Shown: positions 16,661 to 25,665 of the stretch, in pieces
Layout: each line of letters opens with the position of its first letter
Numbering within the stretch: position 1 is the stretch's first letter
Assembly (NCBI GenBank): GCA_938005705.1
Contig: CALLML010000090.1
Coordinates: 1 to 53,451, forward strand
Direction: 5' to 3'
DNA length: 53,451 nt
DNA from: an uncultured bacterium
Lineage (GTDB): Bacteria; Verrucomicrobiota; Kiritimatiellia; PWTM01
Made by a program: the position numbers and the translations under genes
The notes under the pieces: model-generated
Database searches by the model: none
What the model saw: only the letters and a program-made list of their open reading frames with translations
What the model was told of the DNA's origin: nothing

Positions 16661-18012
16661 GCGGCGCCCCCCTTCCGCCTTTTTGCCAGCGCGAGATTCG
16701 CCGCGAGAAAAGCTACGCCGACGACGATGAACGCGATGCCCTTGGAGAGAAAGGTCAGGTCGCTGTCAAAAAAACGGGCCAGAATCAACGCCGCGATCAG
16801 CAGCATTCCGCCGTTGACCCGCCCCAGGCTCCGTTCTCGTGCGCCGTCGGCCAAGGTCCACACGCCCAGCGCCAGCAGCCACGCGTTCACCGCCAACCAG
16901 GTCGCAGGGCCGACCAAGTGCGGCACGACGGTCAGAAAGAGAGGGGCGAGACCGTAACCCAGAACCGCCCTGAAGGGGCGTTTTCGTGCCTCGGAGTCTT
17001 TTTCACCGGCCCCGGCAAAAACACGAGTCGCAACCGCCGTCAGCGCGCCAAGCCAAAGAATCGGCAAAAGGCCGGCAAGCAAAAACCCCGCCACGCTATA
17101 ACCCGCAGGCTCAAAATAGCGCAGACCAGCCAGTTCGAGCGCCGGATCCCGGAACGAAAAGATAAAAAGCAAAACGACCACGCCGCCGACGCCGAGAAAC
17201 TTCAGCGGGCGATGGCCGAGGGTTGGCGCCCGTTCAAAGAACAGGGCGTCCAGCAGGGCATATAGCGCGAACAGGTGGGGCATTACAAAAGGAAAACTGG
17301 GGCGCAAGGGCACAGGCGCGGAATGAATGTCCTCATCCGAAAATGCGCCAAAACAGATGGCCGCGCCGGCGGCGATCACCCACAGCATCAACGCCACCAC
17401 GGGCGTTCCTGCGCCGCCGCGTCGGATTCGTTCCGCCAGGTGTGGAGCGATCAGTGCCAGCAGTGGGAGATAGGCGATCGGCCCGGTCCGTTCACGCTCC
17501 AGCACGGCCCATACACAGATGCCGGCGATATAGAACAAGGCCGGCGTTACGGCGTAGTGGGTGTAGATCAGCGGGAGAATCAGCAGCATCCAGGTGAGCG
17601 TAAAGGCGGAACCGCCATGCCAGTGATAGGTTTGGCCGATGATCGCCAGCGCGGCGCCGACCGTCAGCGCGGCGAAGGCGGCGGAAGCCTCGCGCGTCCC
17701 TGTGGAGGTTTCGGGCCGGCGAACAGCCGACGCCGCGACGGCCTGACCCAGCAGCAGCACGGCGAAGGCCACGGCCGCGCGCGCCGGACGCGAGAGGTCG
17801 GACCAGTTGTGCGCGAGGATGAGAATGATGCCGCCGCCGATGAGCACTGCGCCGATAATCGCCAGCAACATCCGCAGCCAGGAACGGCCCGCCCCGCGGT
17901 CCGGCGCGTAGTGACGCCGGATCTGTTCAGAGCCGTCCGCGCCGATCCACCCGCGCGCCGTCCATTCAGGCAACTGGGTTTCCAACCAACGGACATGACC
18001 ACGGCGGCTCAT
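16657..18012 (-). CDS. DUF2157 domain-containing membrane protein
   Basis: A 451-residue protein. A soluble N-terminal domain of about 50 residues (including LPEWTARGWI and IRRHY) is the DUF2157 hallmark, followed by some ten to twelve membrane helices. I take the ATG at 18012 because it overlaps the upstream SIS-gene stop by one base (TGATG), as expected for translational coupling; an upstream start would extend it by 11 residues. It forms a gene pair with the GDYXXLXY-like gene. Function unknown; a transport or membrane-stress role is often proposed for the family. Confidence 0.75.
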   Translation of the reverse strand: MSRRGHVRWLETQLPEWTARGWIGADGSEQIRRHYAPDRGAGRSWLRMLLAIIGAVLIGGGIILILAHNWSDLSRPARAAVAFAVLLLGQAVAASAVRRPETSTGTREASAAFAALTVGAALAIIGQTYHWHGGSAFTLTWMLLILPLIYTHYAVTPALFYIAGICVWAVLERERTGPIAYLPLLALIAPHLAERIRRGGAGTPVVALMLWVIAAGAAICFGAFSDEDIHSAPVPLRPSFPFVMPHLFALYALLDALFFERAPTLGHRPLKFLGVGGVVVLLFIFSFRDPALELAGLRYFEPAGYSVAGFLLAGLLPILWLGALTAVATRVFAGAGEKDSEARKRPFRAVLGYGLAPLFLTVVPHLVGPATWLAVNAWLLALGVWTLADGARERSLGRVNGGMLLIAALILARFFDSDLTFLSKGIAFIVVGVAFLAANLALAKRRKGGAA

Positions 18013-18626
18013 CACGCGAAAAACTCGTCCTCCAACATCCGGCAAAGCGTGTGATAGAGGGGCTGATGCAACTCCTGCACGAGGGGCGTCTCCTCCGCCG
18101 GCGCGCGGATGAGGACTTCACACAGCGCGGCCATCGCACCGCCCGCGCGGCCGGTCAAGCCTGCGGTGCGAAGCCCAAGGGCGCGCGCTGCGCGCAGGGC
18201 GAGAAGGACATTTCGCGCATGGCCGGAGGTGCTGATGCCCAGCAGGACGTCCCCCTCCCGGCCCAACGCGTGGACGAGCTGGGCGTAGACGTAATCCGAT
18301 TCGCAATCGTTGAGCCACGCGGTGCGCAGCGAGAGAAAACCGGTCAGCGGCACACACGGCAGCGCGCCCTGGAGATGCGACGCCAGATCGCCCAGTCGTC
18401 GTGCGCGCTCGCCGGAAAGCGGACGGCGGCGAGCGAAGCCTTTCAACAGCTCGCCAGCGATGTGTTCGGCGTCCGCCGCGCTGCCGCCGTTGCCGCAAAT
18501 CCAGAGGGTGCGGCCCGAACGAAAGACATCTCGCAATAAGACAAACGCCGCCTCCACATCTGCGCAGCATTCTCCCAGCGCCGGATACCGTCGGATCAAA
18601 GCCATTATATGTTCGCTTGTCGCCAT
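18012..18626 (-). CDS. SIS-domain sugar isomerase, GmhA-like
   Basis: About 204 residues from the ATG at 18626. It has one SIS domain with the phosphosugar-binding motif ICGNGGSAADAEHIAGEL, then LLGISTSGHARNVL and a conserved C-terminal Glu/His helix (QELHQPLYHTLC). This matches sedoheptulose-7-phosphate isomerase (GmhA), the first step to ADP-heptose for LPS core, or the related DiaA. The loop after the first motif is longer than in E. coli GmhA. In-frame ATGs upstream (at 18662 and 18743) exist; GGAGAGAGA supports 18626. It is the first gene of a three-gene coupled operon. Confidence 0.82.
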   Translation of the reverse strand: MATSEHIMALIRRYPALGECCADVEAAFVLLRDVFRSGRTLWICGNGGSAADAEHIAGELLKGFARRRPLSGERARRLGDLASHLQGALPCVPLTGFLSLRTAWLNDCESDYVYAQLVHALGREGDVLLGISTSGHARNVLLALRAARALGLRTAGLTGRAGGAMAALCEVLIRAPAEETPLVQELHQPLYHTLCRMLEDEFFA

Positions 18627-18842
18627 AGCTCTCGGCGCGTCTCTCTCCGCCCCACGCGCCATCGGACTACTATCGCTCTTTTTTTTCAAGAGCGAAAAAA
18701 CATCGTCGTTCCAGTTGCCGTGCCCGGATCTTCGGCCAGTCATCGGCGAGCCTTGCCGAATTGAATCGCGCCGTTGGCACGGGCCCGCGCGTCAGTCCGG
18801 CGAGGCGGGAGTCCCTTCGCCACCGCGCCGCAGAGCTGATCT

Positions 18843-19934
18843 CTATGTTTGGGTGGGCGAGGCGGAGGAGGGCTCGCCCGCGTCTCGCAGCACGTCTTCC
18901 GCCAAGTTCGGAAAATCACGGCGTAGACAGTCCGGGCAGATGCCGTGCGAGATCCGCATCGGCGTATTGTCGCGAACGTATTCCTCCAACGCGATCCACT
19001 TCACGACGTTCGAGCGTCCGTCGGCCGCCGGCGTTTCCACCCGGACCTTTCGACAAGAGGAACAGATAGGCAGCAAACCCTCCAGATGGGTGACATGCGT
19101 AAGCGCTTGTTCCAGTTTGTGAATCAACTCCTCGTTACGTTTCTCGGCGGCCTTACGGCGTTCGATTTCACGCTGAGCCAGACTGAGCTCCGTGCGCACG
19201 TGGGCCATTTCGCGCAGGATCGCCAGCACGGGACGGTTTTCGATCGCCATACCGCTGCGGGCGCTCTGCCAACGGAGATAGCCGTAGAGGACCGGCGAGG
19301 CGAAGATGGAAACGACCAGACGGCTGATCAACGTGCCCTTCATGATGGAGAGATAGGCCGGCTTGCCGGCGAAGGCGCCGGTGGCGAAGAGCAGAACGTC
19401 CAGCCACATCACGCCCAGCAGAGTCAGAAACGCTCGCAGCCACAGGCCGTGGAAACGGCCGCGCGCCTTTCCCAAAAACTCCCAAGCCACCGCGAGAAAC
19501 ACCAGATCGGCAATGGTAGCAACCACCGACGCCGTGTTGATGCGAAGACTGGGCAGCGGAACGTAGGCGAGTCGCGCGTGGCCCGTGAGCGCCATCTGAA
19601 AATGCAGCACCATGGCGATCACCGGCACCATGATCGAAACGCCGGCCACCGTCGTGATCGCGATGCGCGTGGCGCGCGGCCCGTCAAAGACATAGACGAC
19701 AAACACCCCCAGCAATAGGGCCGTATAGAAAACCGTGGAACCGACCATGAACGTGATGCCGCCCGCGCGCACCACCACGCCCGCATCGGTCACCCACGAC
19801 ATCACCGCGGTGATGCCGCCGAGCAGGGCGAAGAAATACGAAAGCCCCACGCGGTGCCTGCTTGCATGGGCGCCGAGCACCAAAAGATAGACCACCAGGG
19901 CCTCAGCGATCAGAATCACCAATTCGACGGACAT
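18843..19934 (-). CDS. Multi-pass membrane sensor-like protein with coiled coil and Cys-pair tail
   Basis: A 363-residue protein. The first 215 residues form about seven membrane helices. A charged coiled coil follows (about residues 235-275, including AQREIERRKAAEKRNEEL). The tail carries two Cys pairs, ICSSC and HGICPDC, spaced as in the putative metal-binding end found on many PAS/histidine-kinase and response-regulator proteins, but no kinase, GGDEF or other output domain is present. It may signal through the coiled coil to a partner. GGAG lies about 11 bases before the ATG. The N-terminal domain family is not recognised with confidence. Confidence 0.6.
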   Translation of the reverse strand: MSVELVILIAEALVVYLLVLGAHASRHRVGLSYFFALLGGITAVMSWVTDAGVVVRAGGITFMVGSTVFYTALLLGVFVVYVFDGPRATRIAITTVAGVSIMVPVIAMVLHFQMALTGHARLAYVPLPSLRINTASVVATIADLVFLAVAWEFLGKARGRFHGLWLRAFLTLLGVMWLDVLLFATGAFAGKPAYLSIMKGTLISRLVVSIFASPVLYGYLRWQSARSGMAIENRPVLAILREMAHVRTELSLAQREIERRKAAEKRNEELIHKLEQALTHVTHLEGLLPICSSCRKVRVETPAADGRSNVVKWIALEEYVRDNTPMRISHGICPDCLRRDFPNLAEDVLRDAGEPSSASPTQT

Positions 19935-20199
19935 GACGCGGCTACTCCATTCGTTGTCTCTATGGGGCGCTCGGTCTTCGCGGACGATGTGAACATCCGA
20001 TCGCCGCCATGGAACGGGTCGTATGTCTCGCGCGGCGGATGCTGCTGCAACCGTTGCTCGTTTGCCAGATCTTTTTCACGCGGGGGGAATTCGACCACCG
20101 TCCGAGGTTTTACGCGTCCGTTTCAGAATCGCGCAACGACATCGGCGTTGTCCGTACGGCCCGCCCGTCGTAAGCTTCGGGCGCGCGGAGGACAGAATC

Positions 20200-20427
20200 A
20201 TGCAGGCCATCCCATTAACCAGTGTGCGACTTTCCGTCCGGCAGAGGGCAAAAGTGTCCTATCTGCTCTACGAACCCCCATGCCGGCCGCGGTCCACTCG
20301 CCATGCGCCGCGGGTCCTGTTTCTCCATGGCGCCGGTGAGCGGGGCACGGATCTGAACCTGGTCAAAAAACACGGCATCCCCCGCCGCAGAGGGCTTCAG
20401 GGGCCTGATGTCTCCAGATTCAAATAG
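20200..20427 (+). pseudogene. N-terminal fragment of an alpha/beta hydrolase, truncated by an RHS cassette
   Basis: The frame starts well: GGAGGA lies before an ATG, then come VSYLLYEPP and VLFLHGAGERGTDLNLVKKHG. That is the beginning of a predicted-peptidase or phospholipase/carboxylesterase-type alpha/beta hydrolase, with the oxyanion strand HGAGERG. After residue 60 the hydrolase sequence stops, just where similarity to the other RHS locus (53338 and below) begins at 20392. The nucleophile, acid and His of the catalytic triad are missing. It is a broken gene. Confidence 0.75.
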
Positions 20428-20788
20428 TGGGTCTAGGAAATTGCCGCATGAAATGATCTTCCCCATGGTCATCGTGGCGTTCCTGATTATCGGCTGGGCC
20501 GAACCGGAGGCGGCGCGGGCGATGATCCCGCGCGATGCGCCGGTCTCCATCGTCGCCCCCCGCTGTTTCTCAACCTCGACATCGGACGGTACGCTAGCGG
20601 CCGAATTACGACTACGATCCCCACCGCCGCTGGATCCGCGAGACCGGTCCGAAGGCAGCGTCTTGCCCCTTGCTCTACTCGACCAAGTGGTACGACCCCG
20701 ACCTCGGCCTGCTTAACTACGGCCACCGCTGGTACGACACTTCTGCCCTGAAATGGCTCACCCCCGATCCCATAGGAGAACGCGGTGG
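20392..20788 (+). repeat. RHS cassette, copy 1
   Basis: About 400 bases that match, by eye and allowing scattered changes, the reverse complement of 52945-53338. Similarity begins at GGGCTT, close to a small inverted repeat, and runs through a signal-peptide-like start to the RHS-core motif LTPDPIGERGG. The two loci have different flanking genes on the upstream side, which marks the left boundary of the repeated unit. Confidence 0.75.
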
Positions 20789-21092
20789 GGTGAATCTCAC
20801 GGCGTTTTGCAACGGGGATCCGGTGAACAACGTGGATCCACGGGGATTGGAAACGCGTGGCGGTGTACATTTGAGATTGTTTGGACCGAAAAAACCTCGG
20901 CTCCCGCCTTCCCAACCGTCGCTTCAGCCTCCGAATAGCTCCCTCGGGATAGACCTTATCCCTCCTCGTCGGTGTAGGCCGGTGAGTCTCCTCGCCACCG
21001 TTTGTTGCCGTATGGTCGGGGTGGAACCTGACCCTCCCATGGCCTGCGATGGAATTGGAGGGACGGCTTCCACGCCGTCCGCGAATTGCTGA
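20453..21092 (+). pseudogene. RHS-core protein remnant with one-base frameshift
   Basis: It reads MIFPMVIVAFLIIGWAEPEA, a signal-peptide-like start, then ARAMIPRDAP. At about 20605 an extra T (GAATTACGAC against GAATACGAC in the other copy) shifts the frame. In the new frame it continues NYDYDPHRRW, KWYDPDLGLLNYGHRWYD, LKWLTPDPIGERGG and NLTAFCNGDPVNNVDPRG, the standard RHS-repeat-associated core. It has neither the long YD-repeat shell nor a toxin domain. The last 30 residues before the stop are translated from a dispersed intergenic repeat. A non-functional cassette is likely. Confidence 0.75.
21005..21090 (+). repeat. Dispersed intergenic repeat, copy B
   Basis: Partner of 3176-3264 in opposite orientation. 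Just upstream (20980-21003) the segment GGTGAGTCTCCTCGCCACCG can form a hairpin and also has a degenerate match at 3427-3445. It is followed by T8 and G8 homopolymers. It overlaps the last codons of the RHS pseudogene, so the repeat supplies that frame's stop. Confidence 0.75.
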
Positions 21093-21276
21093 ATGGTCGG
21101 AAATTCTTTTTTTTGGGGGGGGAGCGGCGAGAAAAACCTGCGAATAGCGCGGGGTCGTTGGGGTAAACGATTTGCGCCTCCTTTCGCAGACGCCTGTATT
21201 CGCCGCTCATTCCCCGCGGCGCCATCGGCTCATTTTAACCTGGGAAAAAAGCAAAAAAAGAATACTCAAACGAATC

Positions 21277-21648
21277 TCACGCCACTCCCGCCTCCACGTT
21301 GATCACAATCACGCGGAGAGCGCTGTTGGAACGGTTCGCTAACCCGTGTGAGCCGCCCGGAAGAACGGCGGCAATGTCTCCGGCAGAGACCTCGTATTCT
21401 CGTCCGTCCAGCGTCATGATCCCGCAGCCGGAGATAAAGTAGTAATACTCCTGATCTTTGGTATGACGGTGGATGCCGATAGACGTGCCCGGCGGTAGAA
21501 CGACGTCATGAATAAACCGCATTCGGTTCCCGCCTGGAGAATCGCTGCCCAAGACGCCGATCCAATCAATCGCCCCCACGCCATCATGACAACGATCTAG
21601 TGGTTTGGACACCATTTCTGCTTTTCGCTTCAAGAACGTTGAGGACAT
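21277..21648 (-). CDS. Cupin-domain protein
   Basis: A 123-residue small beta-barrel protein. Cupin motif 1 is GTSIGIHRHTKDQEYYYFISG, with the two His and Glu metal ligands; motif 2 is GDIAAVLPGGSHGLAN. Single-domain cupins of this size bind a metal and act as isomerases, dioxygenases or sugar-binding sensors, and no more can be said. AAAGGAG sits about 13 bases before the ATG. It appears monocistronic. An internal ATG at codon 12 is an alternative start. Confidence 0.85.
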   Translation of the reverse strand: MSSTFLKRKAEMVSKPLDRCHDGVGAIDWIGVLGSDSPGGNRMRFIHDVVLPPGTSIGIHRHTKDQEYYYFISGCGIMTLDGREYEVSAGDIAAVLPGGSHGLANRSNSALRVIVINVEAGVA

Positions 21649-22533
21649 TCCCTTACGCTACTCCTTTTTCGAGGTGAGCATCGCCCAGGCGCGCCCCCGT
21701 TAGGGTGAAGCGCGTGCGAACCCGGGCATCTTCTGTGTAGGCGACACATCGGCGAACCCCGGGCACGCTTCAGGACACTCTATCCCTGGCGCCCTCCGTT
21801 GCAATGACAAAGCAAGGGCGGCGAGCTCCAGCCGAAACCGACGCGTGAGCGTTATGTAATGCTGGATGCCCAGCGCAAACACCCGGCGCCCGATGGCGCC
21901 ATTTGACCGGACACGACTCCCGCTAACGAGATAACAGCGAATTCAACCCCGTCATCGGAGAATGACAAAACAGCTTTCATTTTGGGCTGGTGGACATCCA
22001 ATTTCATTCCCATCTCCATCGAGAAACCCTTTTGTGCCCTGCCGCAATCGACATCGCATCTCGAAATAACTTCACTCGAGGATGCCACGGCTCTGAAAAT
22101 CCCCTCTGCACAATTGCAGTCATCAGGTTCCTATGTTGAAATGCGAAGTCGCCAAAGGGCGACCGCGGCGATCTTTATTTGTTTTGCCAAAATCAAAGGA
22201 AAACATGACAATTTCTTTTTTCGTCTTTGTCCTCGGGTTTAGCATTATCAATGGAATCATGGCATCCTGCGGTGACTTTGTCTTTGTTTCACCTGCGCCG
22301 CGGGCGGCTTTGCCGGCCACGCGAAGGCGAAACGCGGGTCAAGGATTATTCTCCGTCGTTGGACGGCGCTATCTCGGTCGCCAAGCGCGCCGGAGGTGGC
22401 CGATTTCGTTGTTGACTCGAACATTCACTGTTTGCATAGCACCTTGAGTCCAATATGTCAGTTTTCCCGGAAGTGAATTATGATGGACAGCTCAGATCAA
22501 GGGCGCGGCCTGACAAAGAACGGAGAGCCTGAG
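21649..22533. other. Long non-coding stretch
   Basis: Close to 900 bases between the cupin start and the secreted toroid protein. Open frames occur on both strands but none is recognisable; one AT-richer block (22180-22260) differs in composition from its surroundings. I see no repeat or promoter worth naming. Confidence 0.35.
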
Positions 22534-23781
22534 ATGAAAAGAAACAGGAAAGGGTGGGCGGCGCTGATCATCAGCGCGTTCGCCTTCGGCGCCGAAGCGC
22601 ATGCGCAGGGGACGGCGTTGACAATGACCACGGAAGGCGTTGAGGGACTTACCGAATCGCTGCGCCAGGAGGCGCGCGCCGCGATCGCGCGCGGGATGAA
22701 CTGGCTGCGGGCCAAGCAGCAGACGTCCGAGGATGGGGTCCTCGGCCACTGGTCGAACCCGCTACATCCGGCCCTGACCGGCCTGCCGCTGTGGGCGCTC
22801 GTGAAGGGCGGCGACCGGGACAGTGTGACGGTCAAGCGGGCGGTAGCGTTTCTCCAATCATGCTCGCGCCCCGACGGCGGCATCTATCGGGATCCGCCCG
22901 AAAAAACCCGCGGCGGCGGCTTGAGCAACTACAACACGGCCATCTGTATGGTGGCATTGCACCTGGTCGGCGATCCGGAGCTTGTGCCCATCGTCCAACG
23001 CGCACGGGCGTTCGTCGCGCGAAGCCAGCATCTCGGCGGCGATATTTATCACGGCGGTATGGGCTACGATGCCGGATCCGGCCGGGCCTATGCCGACCTG
23101 TCCAACTCCTATATCGCCTTCGAGGCCATGCGGATGACCGAGTCTGTTGAGGACCTGCGGCGCACAGGAGAGGAACGGGTGGACCTCAACTGGGAGGCGG
23201 CTCGGCAATTCATCGAACGCACCCACAACGAACCGAGCGTCAACCCGCAACCATGGGTCAGCGACGATCCGCGCGATCGCGGAGGGTTCGTCTATCATCC
23301 GCAACAGACCCGCGCGGGCACATACGTCGGCAAGGATGGCGCGGTGAAATTCCGCTCGATGCCCGGCATGACCTACGCGGGCCTGCTCAGCTACATCTAT
23401 GCGAACGTGGACCGCACTGATCCCCGCGTGGAAGCCACGATCAATTGGGCCGTCAATCACTGGAACCTGAACGTCAACAATCCGAAATCCGAGGGAAAAG
23501 AGCCGCACGACACGCAAGACGAACGCGAGGGGCTTTTCTATCTCTATAATGTCATGGCCAAAGGGCTGGCGGCCTACGGGCAGGATGTGCTCCGCCCGCG
23601 CGATCGCCCCGCATTCAACTGGCGTGTGCAACTGATTCAACATTTGCTCTCGCTGCAGAAGATCGAGGCCGAGACGGGCTACGGTTACTGGGTCAACGAG
23701 GTCGGCCGGTACTGGGAGTCCGACCCCGTCCTCGTCACAAGCTACGCGCTGATCGCGCTCCAGACGGCGCTGGGGGAGTGA
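22534..23781 (+). CDS. Secreted prenyltransferase/squalene-oxidase-repeat (alpha-toroid) protein
   Basis: A 415-residue protein with a signal peptide (MKRNRKGWAALIISAFAFGA, predicted cut after AHA) and several alpha-toroid repeats, visible as GMNWLRAKQQ, AVAFLQSCSRPDGGIY, ARAFVARSQHLGGDIYHGG and the closing VTSYALIALQTALGE. The fold is that of squalene-hopene cyclase and protein prenyltransferase, but the cyclase DXDD motif is absent and the protein is exported, so catalysis of a terpene reaction is unlikely. Such proteins are common and uncharacterised in planctomycetes and verrucomicrobia. GGAGAGCC precedes the chosen ATG; an upstream start adds 18 residues. It is followed by an ECF sigma/FecR pair. 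Confidence 0.78.
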   Translation: MKRNRKGWAALIISAFAFGAEAHAQGTALTMTTEGVEGLTESLRQEARAAIARGMNWLRAKQQTSEDGVLGHWSNPLHPALTGLPLWALVKGGDRDSVTVKRAVAFLQSCSRPDGGIYRDPPEKTRGGGLSNYNTAICMVALHLVGDPELVPIVQRARAFVARSQHLGGDIYHGGMGYDAGSGRAYADLSNSYIAFEAMRMTESVEDLRRTGEERVDLNWEAARQFIERTHNEPSVNPQPWVSDDPRDRGGFVYHPQQTRAGTYVGKDGAVKFRSMPGMTYAGLLSYIYANVDRTDPRVEATINWAVNHWNLNVNNPKSEGKEPHDTQDEREGLFYLYNVMAKGLAAYGQDVLRPRDRPAFNWRVQLIQHLLSLQKIEAETGYGYWVNEVGRYWESDPVLVTSYALIALQTALGE

Positions 23782-23933
23782 CGGCGCGGCGTGTCCGAGC
23801 CTTGTCGTAGCGCGCTGGTCTCCCCGGCGAGGAGGCCGAATGATGTCGCGGACCGCAGGGCGTTTGTTGTTGGAATTTGCCGTGGTGGATGTTGGGACTG
23901 CGTGGATCCGCCGGATAATCTGTGGAAGAAAAT

Positions 23934-24476
23934 ATGCGACAACGCCGTCCCAGCGAACCGGTCACGCGCGAAACGTTTCTGCGGCACTATCAGGAATCGG
24001 AACGTCCGCTGCGCACCTATATCTGGTGCGCCACACGCGATCCGCATGTCACGGACGATATTCTGCAGAATGTCTGGCGGACGCTGTGGGTCAAGCTCGA
24101 TCAGTATGACGCCCGGCGGCCGTTCACCGCTTGGGCAATGGGTTTCGCCCGGATCGAGGTGCTGCGCTGGCGGCGGGCCCGGGCGCGTTCCGTGGAGGTG
24201 CTCGGCGAAGAGACGCTGAACCGGCTGGCGGCGGCGGTAGAAGAGCGCGCCGATGATATCGAAACACTGCAGCGGCACCTCGACGAATGCCTGGCACAAT
24301 TGCCGGCCGGATCGCGCGCCGTTTTGCGCATGTTCTACGCGCAACGGTTGCGCATCGTCGAAATCGCCGCGCGCTTTCGGCGCACTGTCGCCGCCGTAGA
24401 AATGCAACTGGTCCGGCTCCGGCGCCAATTGCGCGAGTGCGTAGAGTTACGTCAAATAAGGGAGAAAACGGCGTGA
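23934..24476 (+). CDS. ECF-type RNA polymerase sigma factor (Rhodopirellula/Verrucomicrobium family)
   Basis: A 180-residue sigma-70-family protein with only regions 2 and 4. Region 2 covers roughly residues 10-85, with VTDDILQNVWRTLW and FTAWAMGFARIEVLRWRR; region 4 is a helix-turn-helix near the end (RIVEIAARFRRTVAAVEMQL). The pattern fits the sigma family typical of Rhodopirellula and Verrucomicrobium. The ATG at 23934 has GGAAGA upstream; a GTG 12 bases earlier is possible. The stop overlaps the GTG start of the FecR-like gene, so sigma and probable anti-sigma are translated together. Confidence 0.9.
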   Translation: MRQRRPSEPVTRETFLRHYQESERPLRTYIWCATRDPHVTDDILQNVWRTLWVKLDQYDARRPFTAWAMGFARIEVLRWRRARARSVEVLGEETLNRLAAAVEERADDIETLQRHLDECLAQLPAGSRAVLRMFYAQRLRIVEIAARFRRTVAAVEMQLVRLRRQLRECVELRQIREKTA

Positions 24477-25468
24477 AACCGAATTCTCTGCCCGGCCCGG
24501 CGGATCGCTACCTGTTGTATGGTCCGGTGGACCGCGACTGGGAGGCGCGGCTGTTTTCCGACGAAACCGAGCTCCGGAAACTGATCCTGGACGCCGCGCT
24601 GGATGAGGCCCTGGCTCGCCATTTTCTATCCGTGGAACCGGCCATTCGGGCCGTTGAACGCCGATTGAAAATCAGCCGAATGCTGCTTCGTCTGGCGGCG
24701 GGATGGATGGTAGCCGTAACGGTGGGCGTTGCCTATTGGCGGCTGAACCGGGGAGGGACTGAACCGCCTCGAACGGCCGTCGCGAAACCGACACCGACAC
24801 CGGATTCTTTCCCGCCGCCTTCGCCCACTGCGCTCCCTTCCCTGCTCCCGCCGCCGACTGCTCCCGAAATCGCCGCTGCACCGTCTCCCCACGCCGAGGA
24901 AGAGCCCCCCGCACCCTCGCAAGAAGCTCTATTGCCGGCGGCGAAAGAAGCCCCGGCGGCAGTGGCGGCCCGTGTGGTGCGGGTGCGCGGCAATGTCTTG
25001 GCCCAAGAGGGACGCGTGCTCGCCGCGGGCGATGTCGTAGCGGCTGGCGAACGGATCGAGCTCGGCACCGACGGTGATTGTCTTGTGCGGCTGCCTGATG
25101 AATCCGAGGTGCGTCTGTATAGCGGAAGCATGGTCCTATTCAAGGCCGGGCCTCAAGATGAGATCCGGCTGGAAAGCGGCCGTCTGGCCGCGATGGTTCG
25201 TCCACGTCCCCCCGCGCGCCCGTTTCTCCTGCGCACGCCCCACGCTTGGGTGACGGTCCGCGGCACACAGTTCCAACTGGATGTGGTCCCGACGGAGACC
25301 CGCGTCGAGGTGATCTCCGGCAAAATCGAATTCGGCGCCGTGGCCAGCGGACATATGGCGAATATGGCAGCCGGACAACGGCTGCGGACCGATGGCCAAA
25401 CCCTCTGTTCGTTCGAATCAGCCCTCCCGGGTGTATTTTACTGGCGCTTGCGACCGGCCACGCGCTGA
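24473..25468 (+). CDS. FecR-domain membrane protein, probable anti-sigma partner
   Basis: A 331-residue protein starting at a GTG that overlaps the sigma-gene stop, with AAGGGAGAAAACG upstream. A cytoplasmic N-terminus of about 75 residues is followed by one membrane helix (about residues 76-93), a long Pro-rich linker and a periplasmic FecR domain (about residues 165-290; VRVRGNVLAQEGRVLAAGD, then HAWVTVRGTQFQLDVV). FecR proteins receive an outer signal and control a cognate ECF sigma. Here the neighbouring sigma is the obvious partner. The signal is unknown; no TonB receptor gene is nearby. Confidence 0.85.
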   Translation: MKPNSLPGPADRYLLYGPVDRDWEARLFSDETELRKLILDAALDEALARHFLSVEPAIRAVERRLKISRMLLRLAAGWMVAVTVGVAYWRLNRGGTEPPRTAVAKPTPTPDSFPPPSPTALPSLLPPPTAPEIAAAPSPHAEEEPPAPSQEALLPAAKEAPAAVAARVVRVRGNVLAQEGRVLAAGDVVAAGERIELGTDGDCLVRLPDESEVRLYSGSMVLFKAGPQDEIRLESGRLAAMVRPRPPARPFLLRTPHAWVTVRGTQFQLDVVPTETRVEVISGKIEFGAVASGHMANMAAGQRLRTDGQTLCSFESALPGVFYWRLRPATR

Positions 25469-25621
25469 TCGCGCCATCCTCCCCCCCCGCCTCGGAATCA
25501 CGACCTGCCGGCGCCGGGTGCATGCGCCGGCAAATTTCTGGCGGATCGCCCGCCGGCCGGATTCATTGCCCGCTGCTCGCCCTCAGACCGGGCGGCGAAT
25601 TTTCTGCTCGCTGTTCCCTTC

Positions 25622-25650
25622 TTGACAGCCGCGCGCCGAATTTTTATGTT
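25622..25650 (+). promoter_or_regulatory. Sigma-70-like promoter of the GbsR/MarR-type gene
   Basis: TTGACA (25622-25627), 17 bases, TATGTT (25645-25650). The predicted start near 25657 leaves only about nine bases before the first ATG at 25666, but about 48 before the in-frame ATG at 25705. This bears on the start choice of the regulator. Confidence 0.55.
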
Positions 25651-25665
25651 TTTATAAAAGTCGGG

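Noticed and set aside
22123-22447. Possible small gene in the AT-richer block
   Set aside because: Both strands are open here but neither frame resembles a known protein or has a convincing start.
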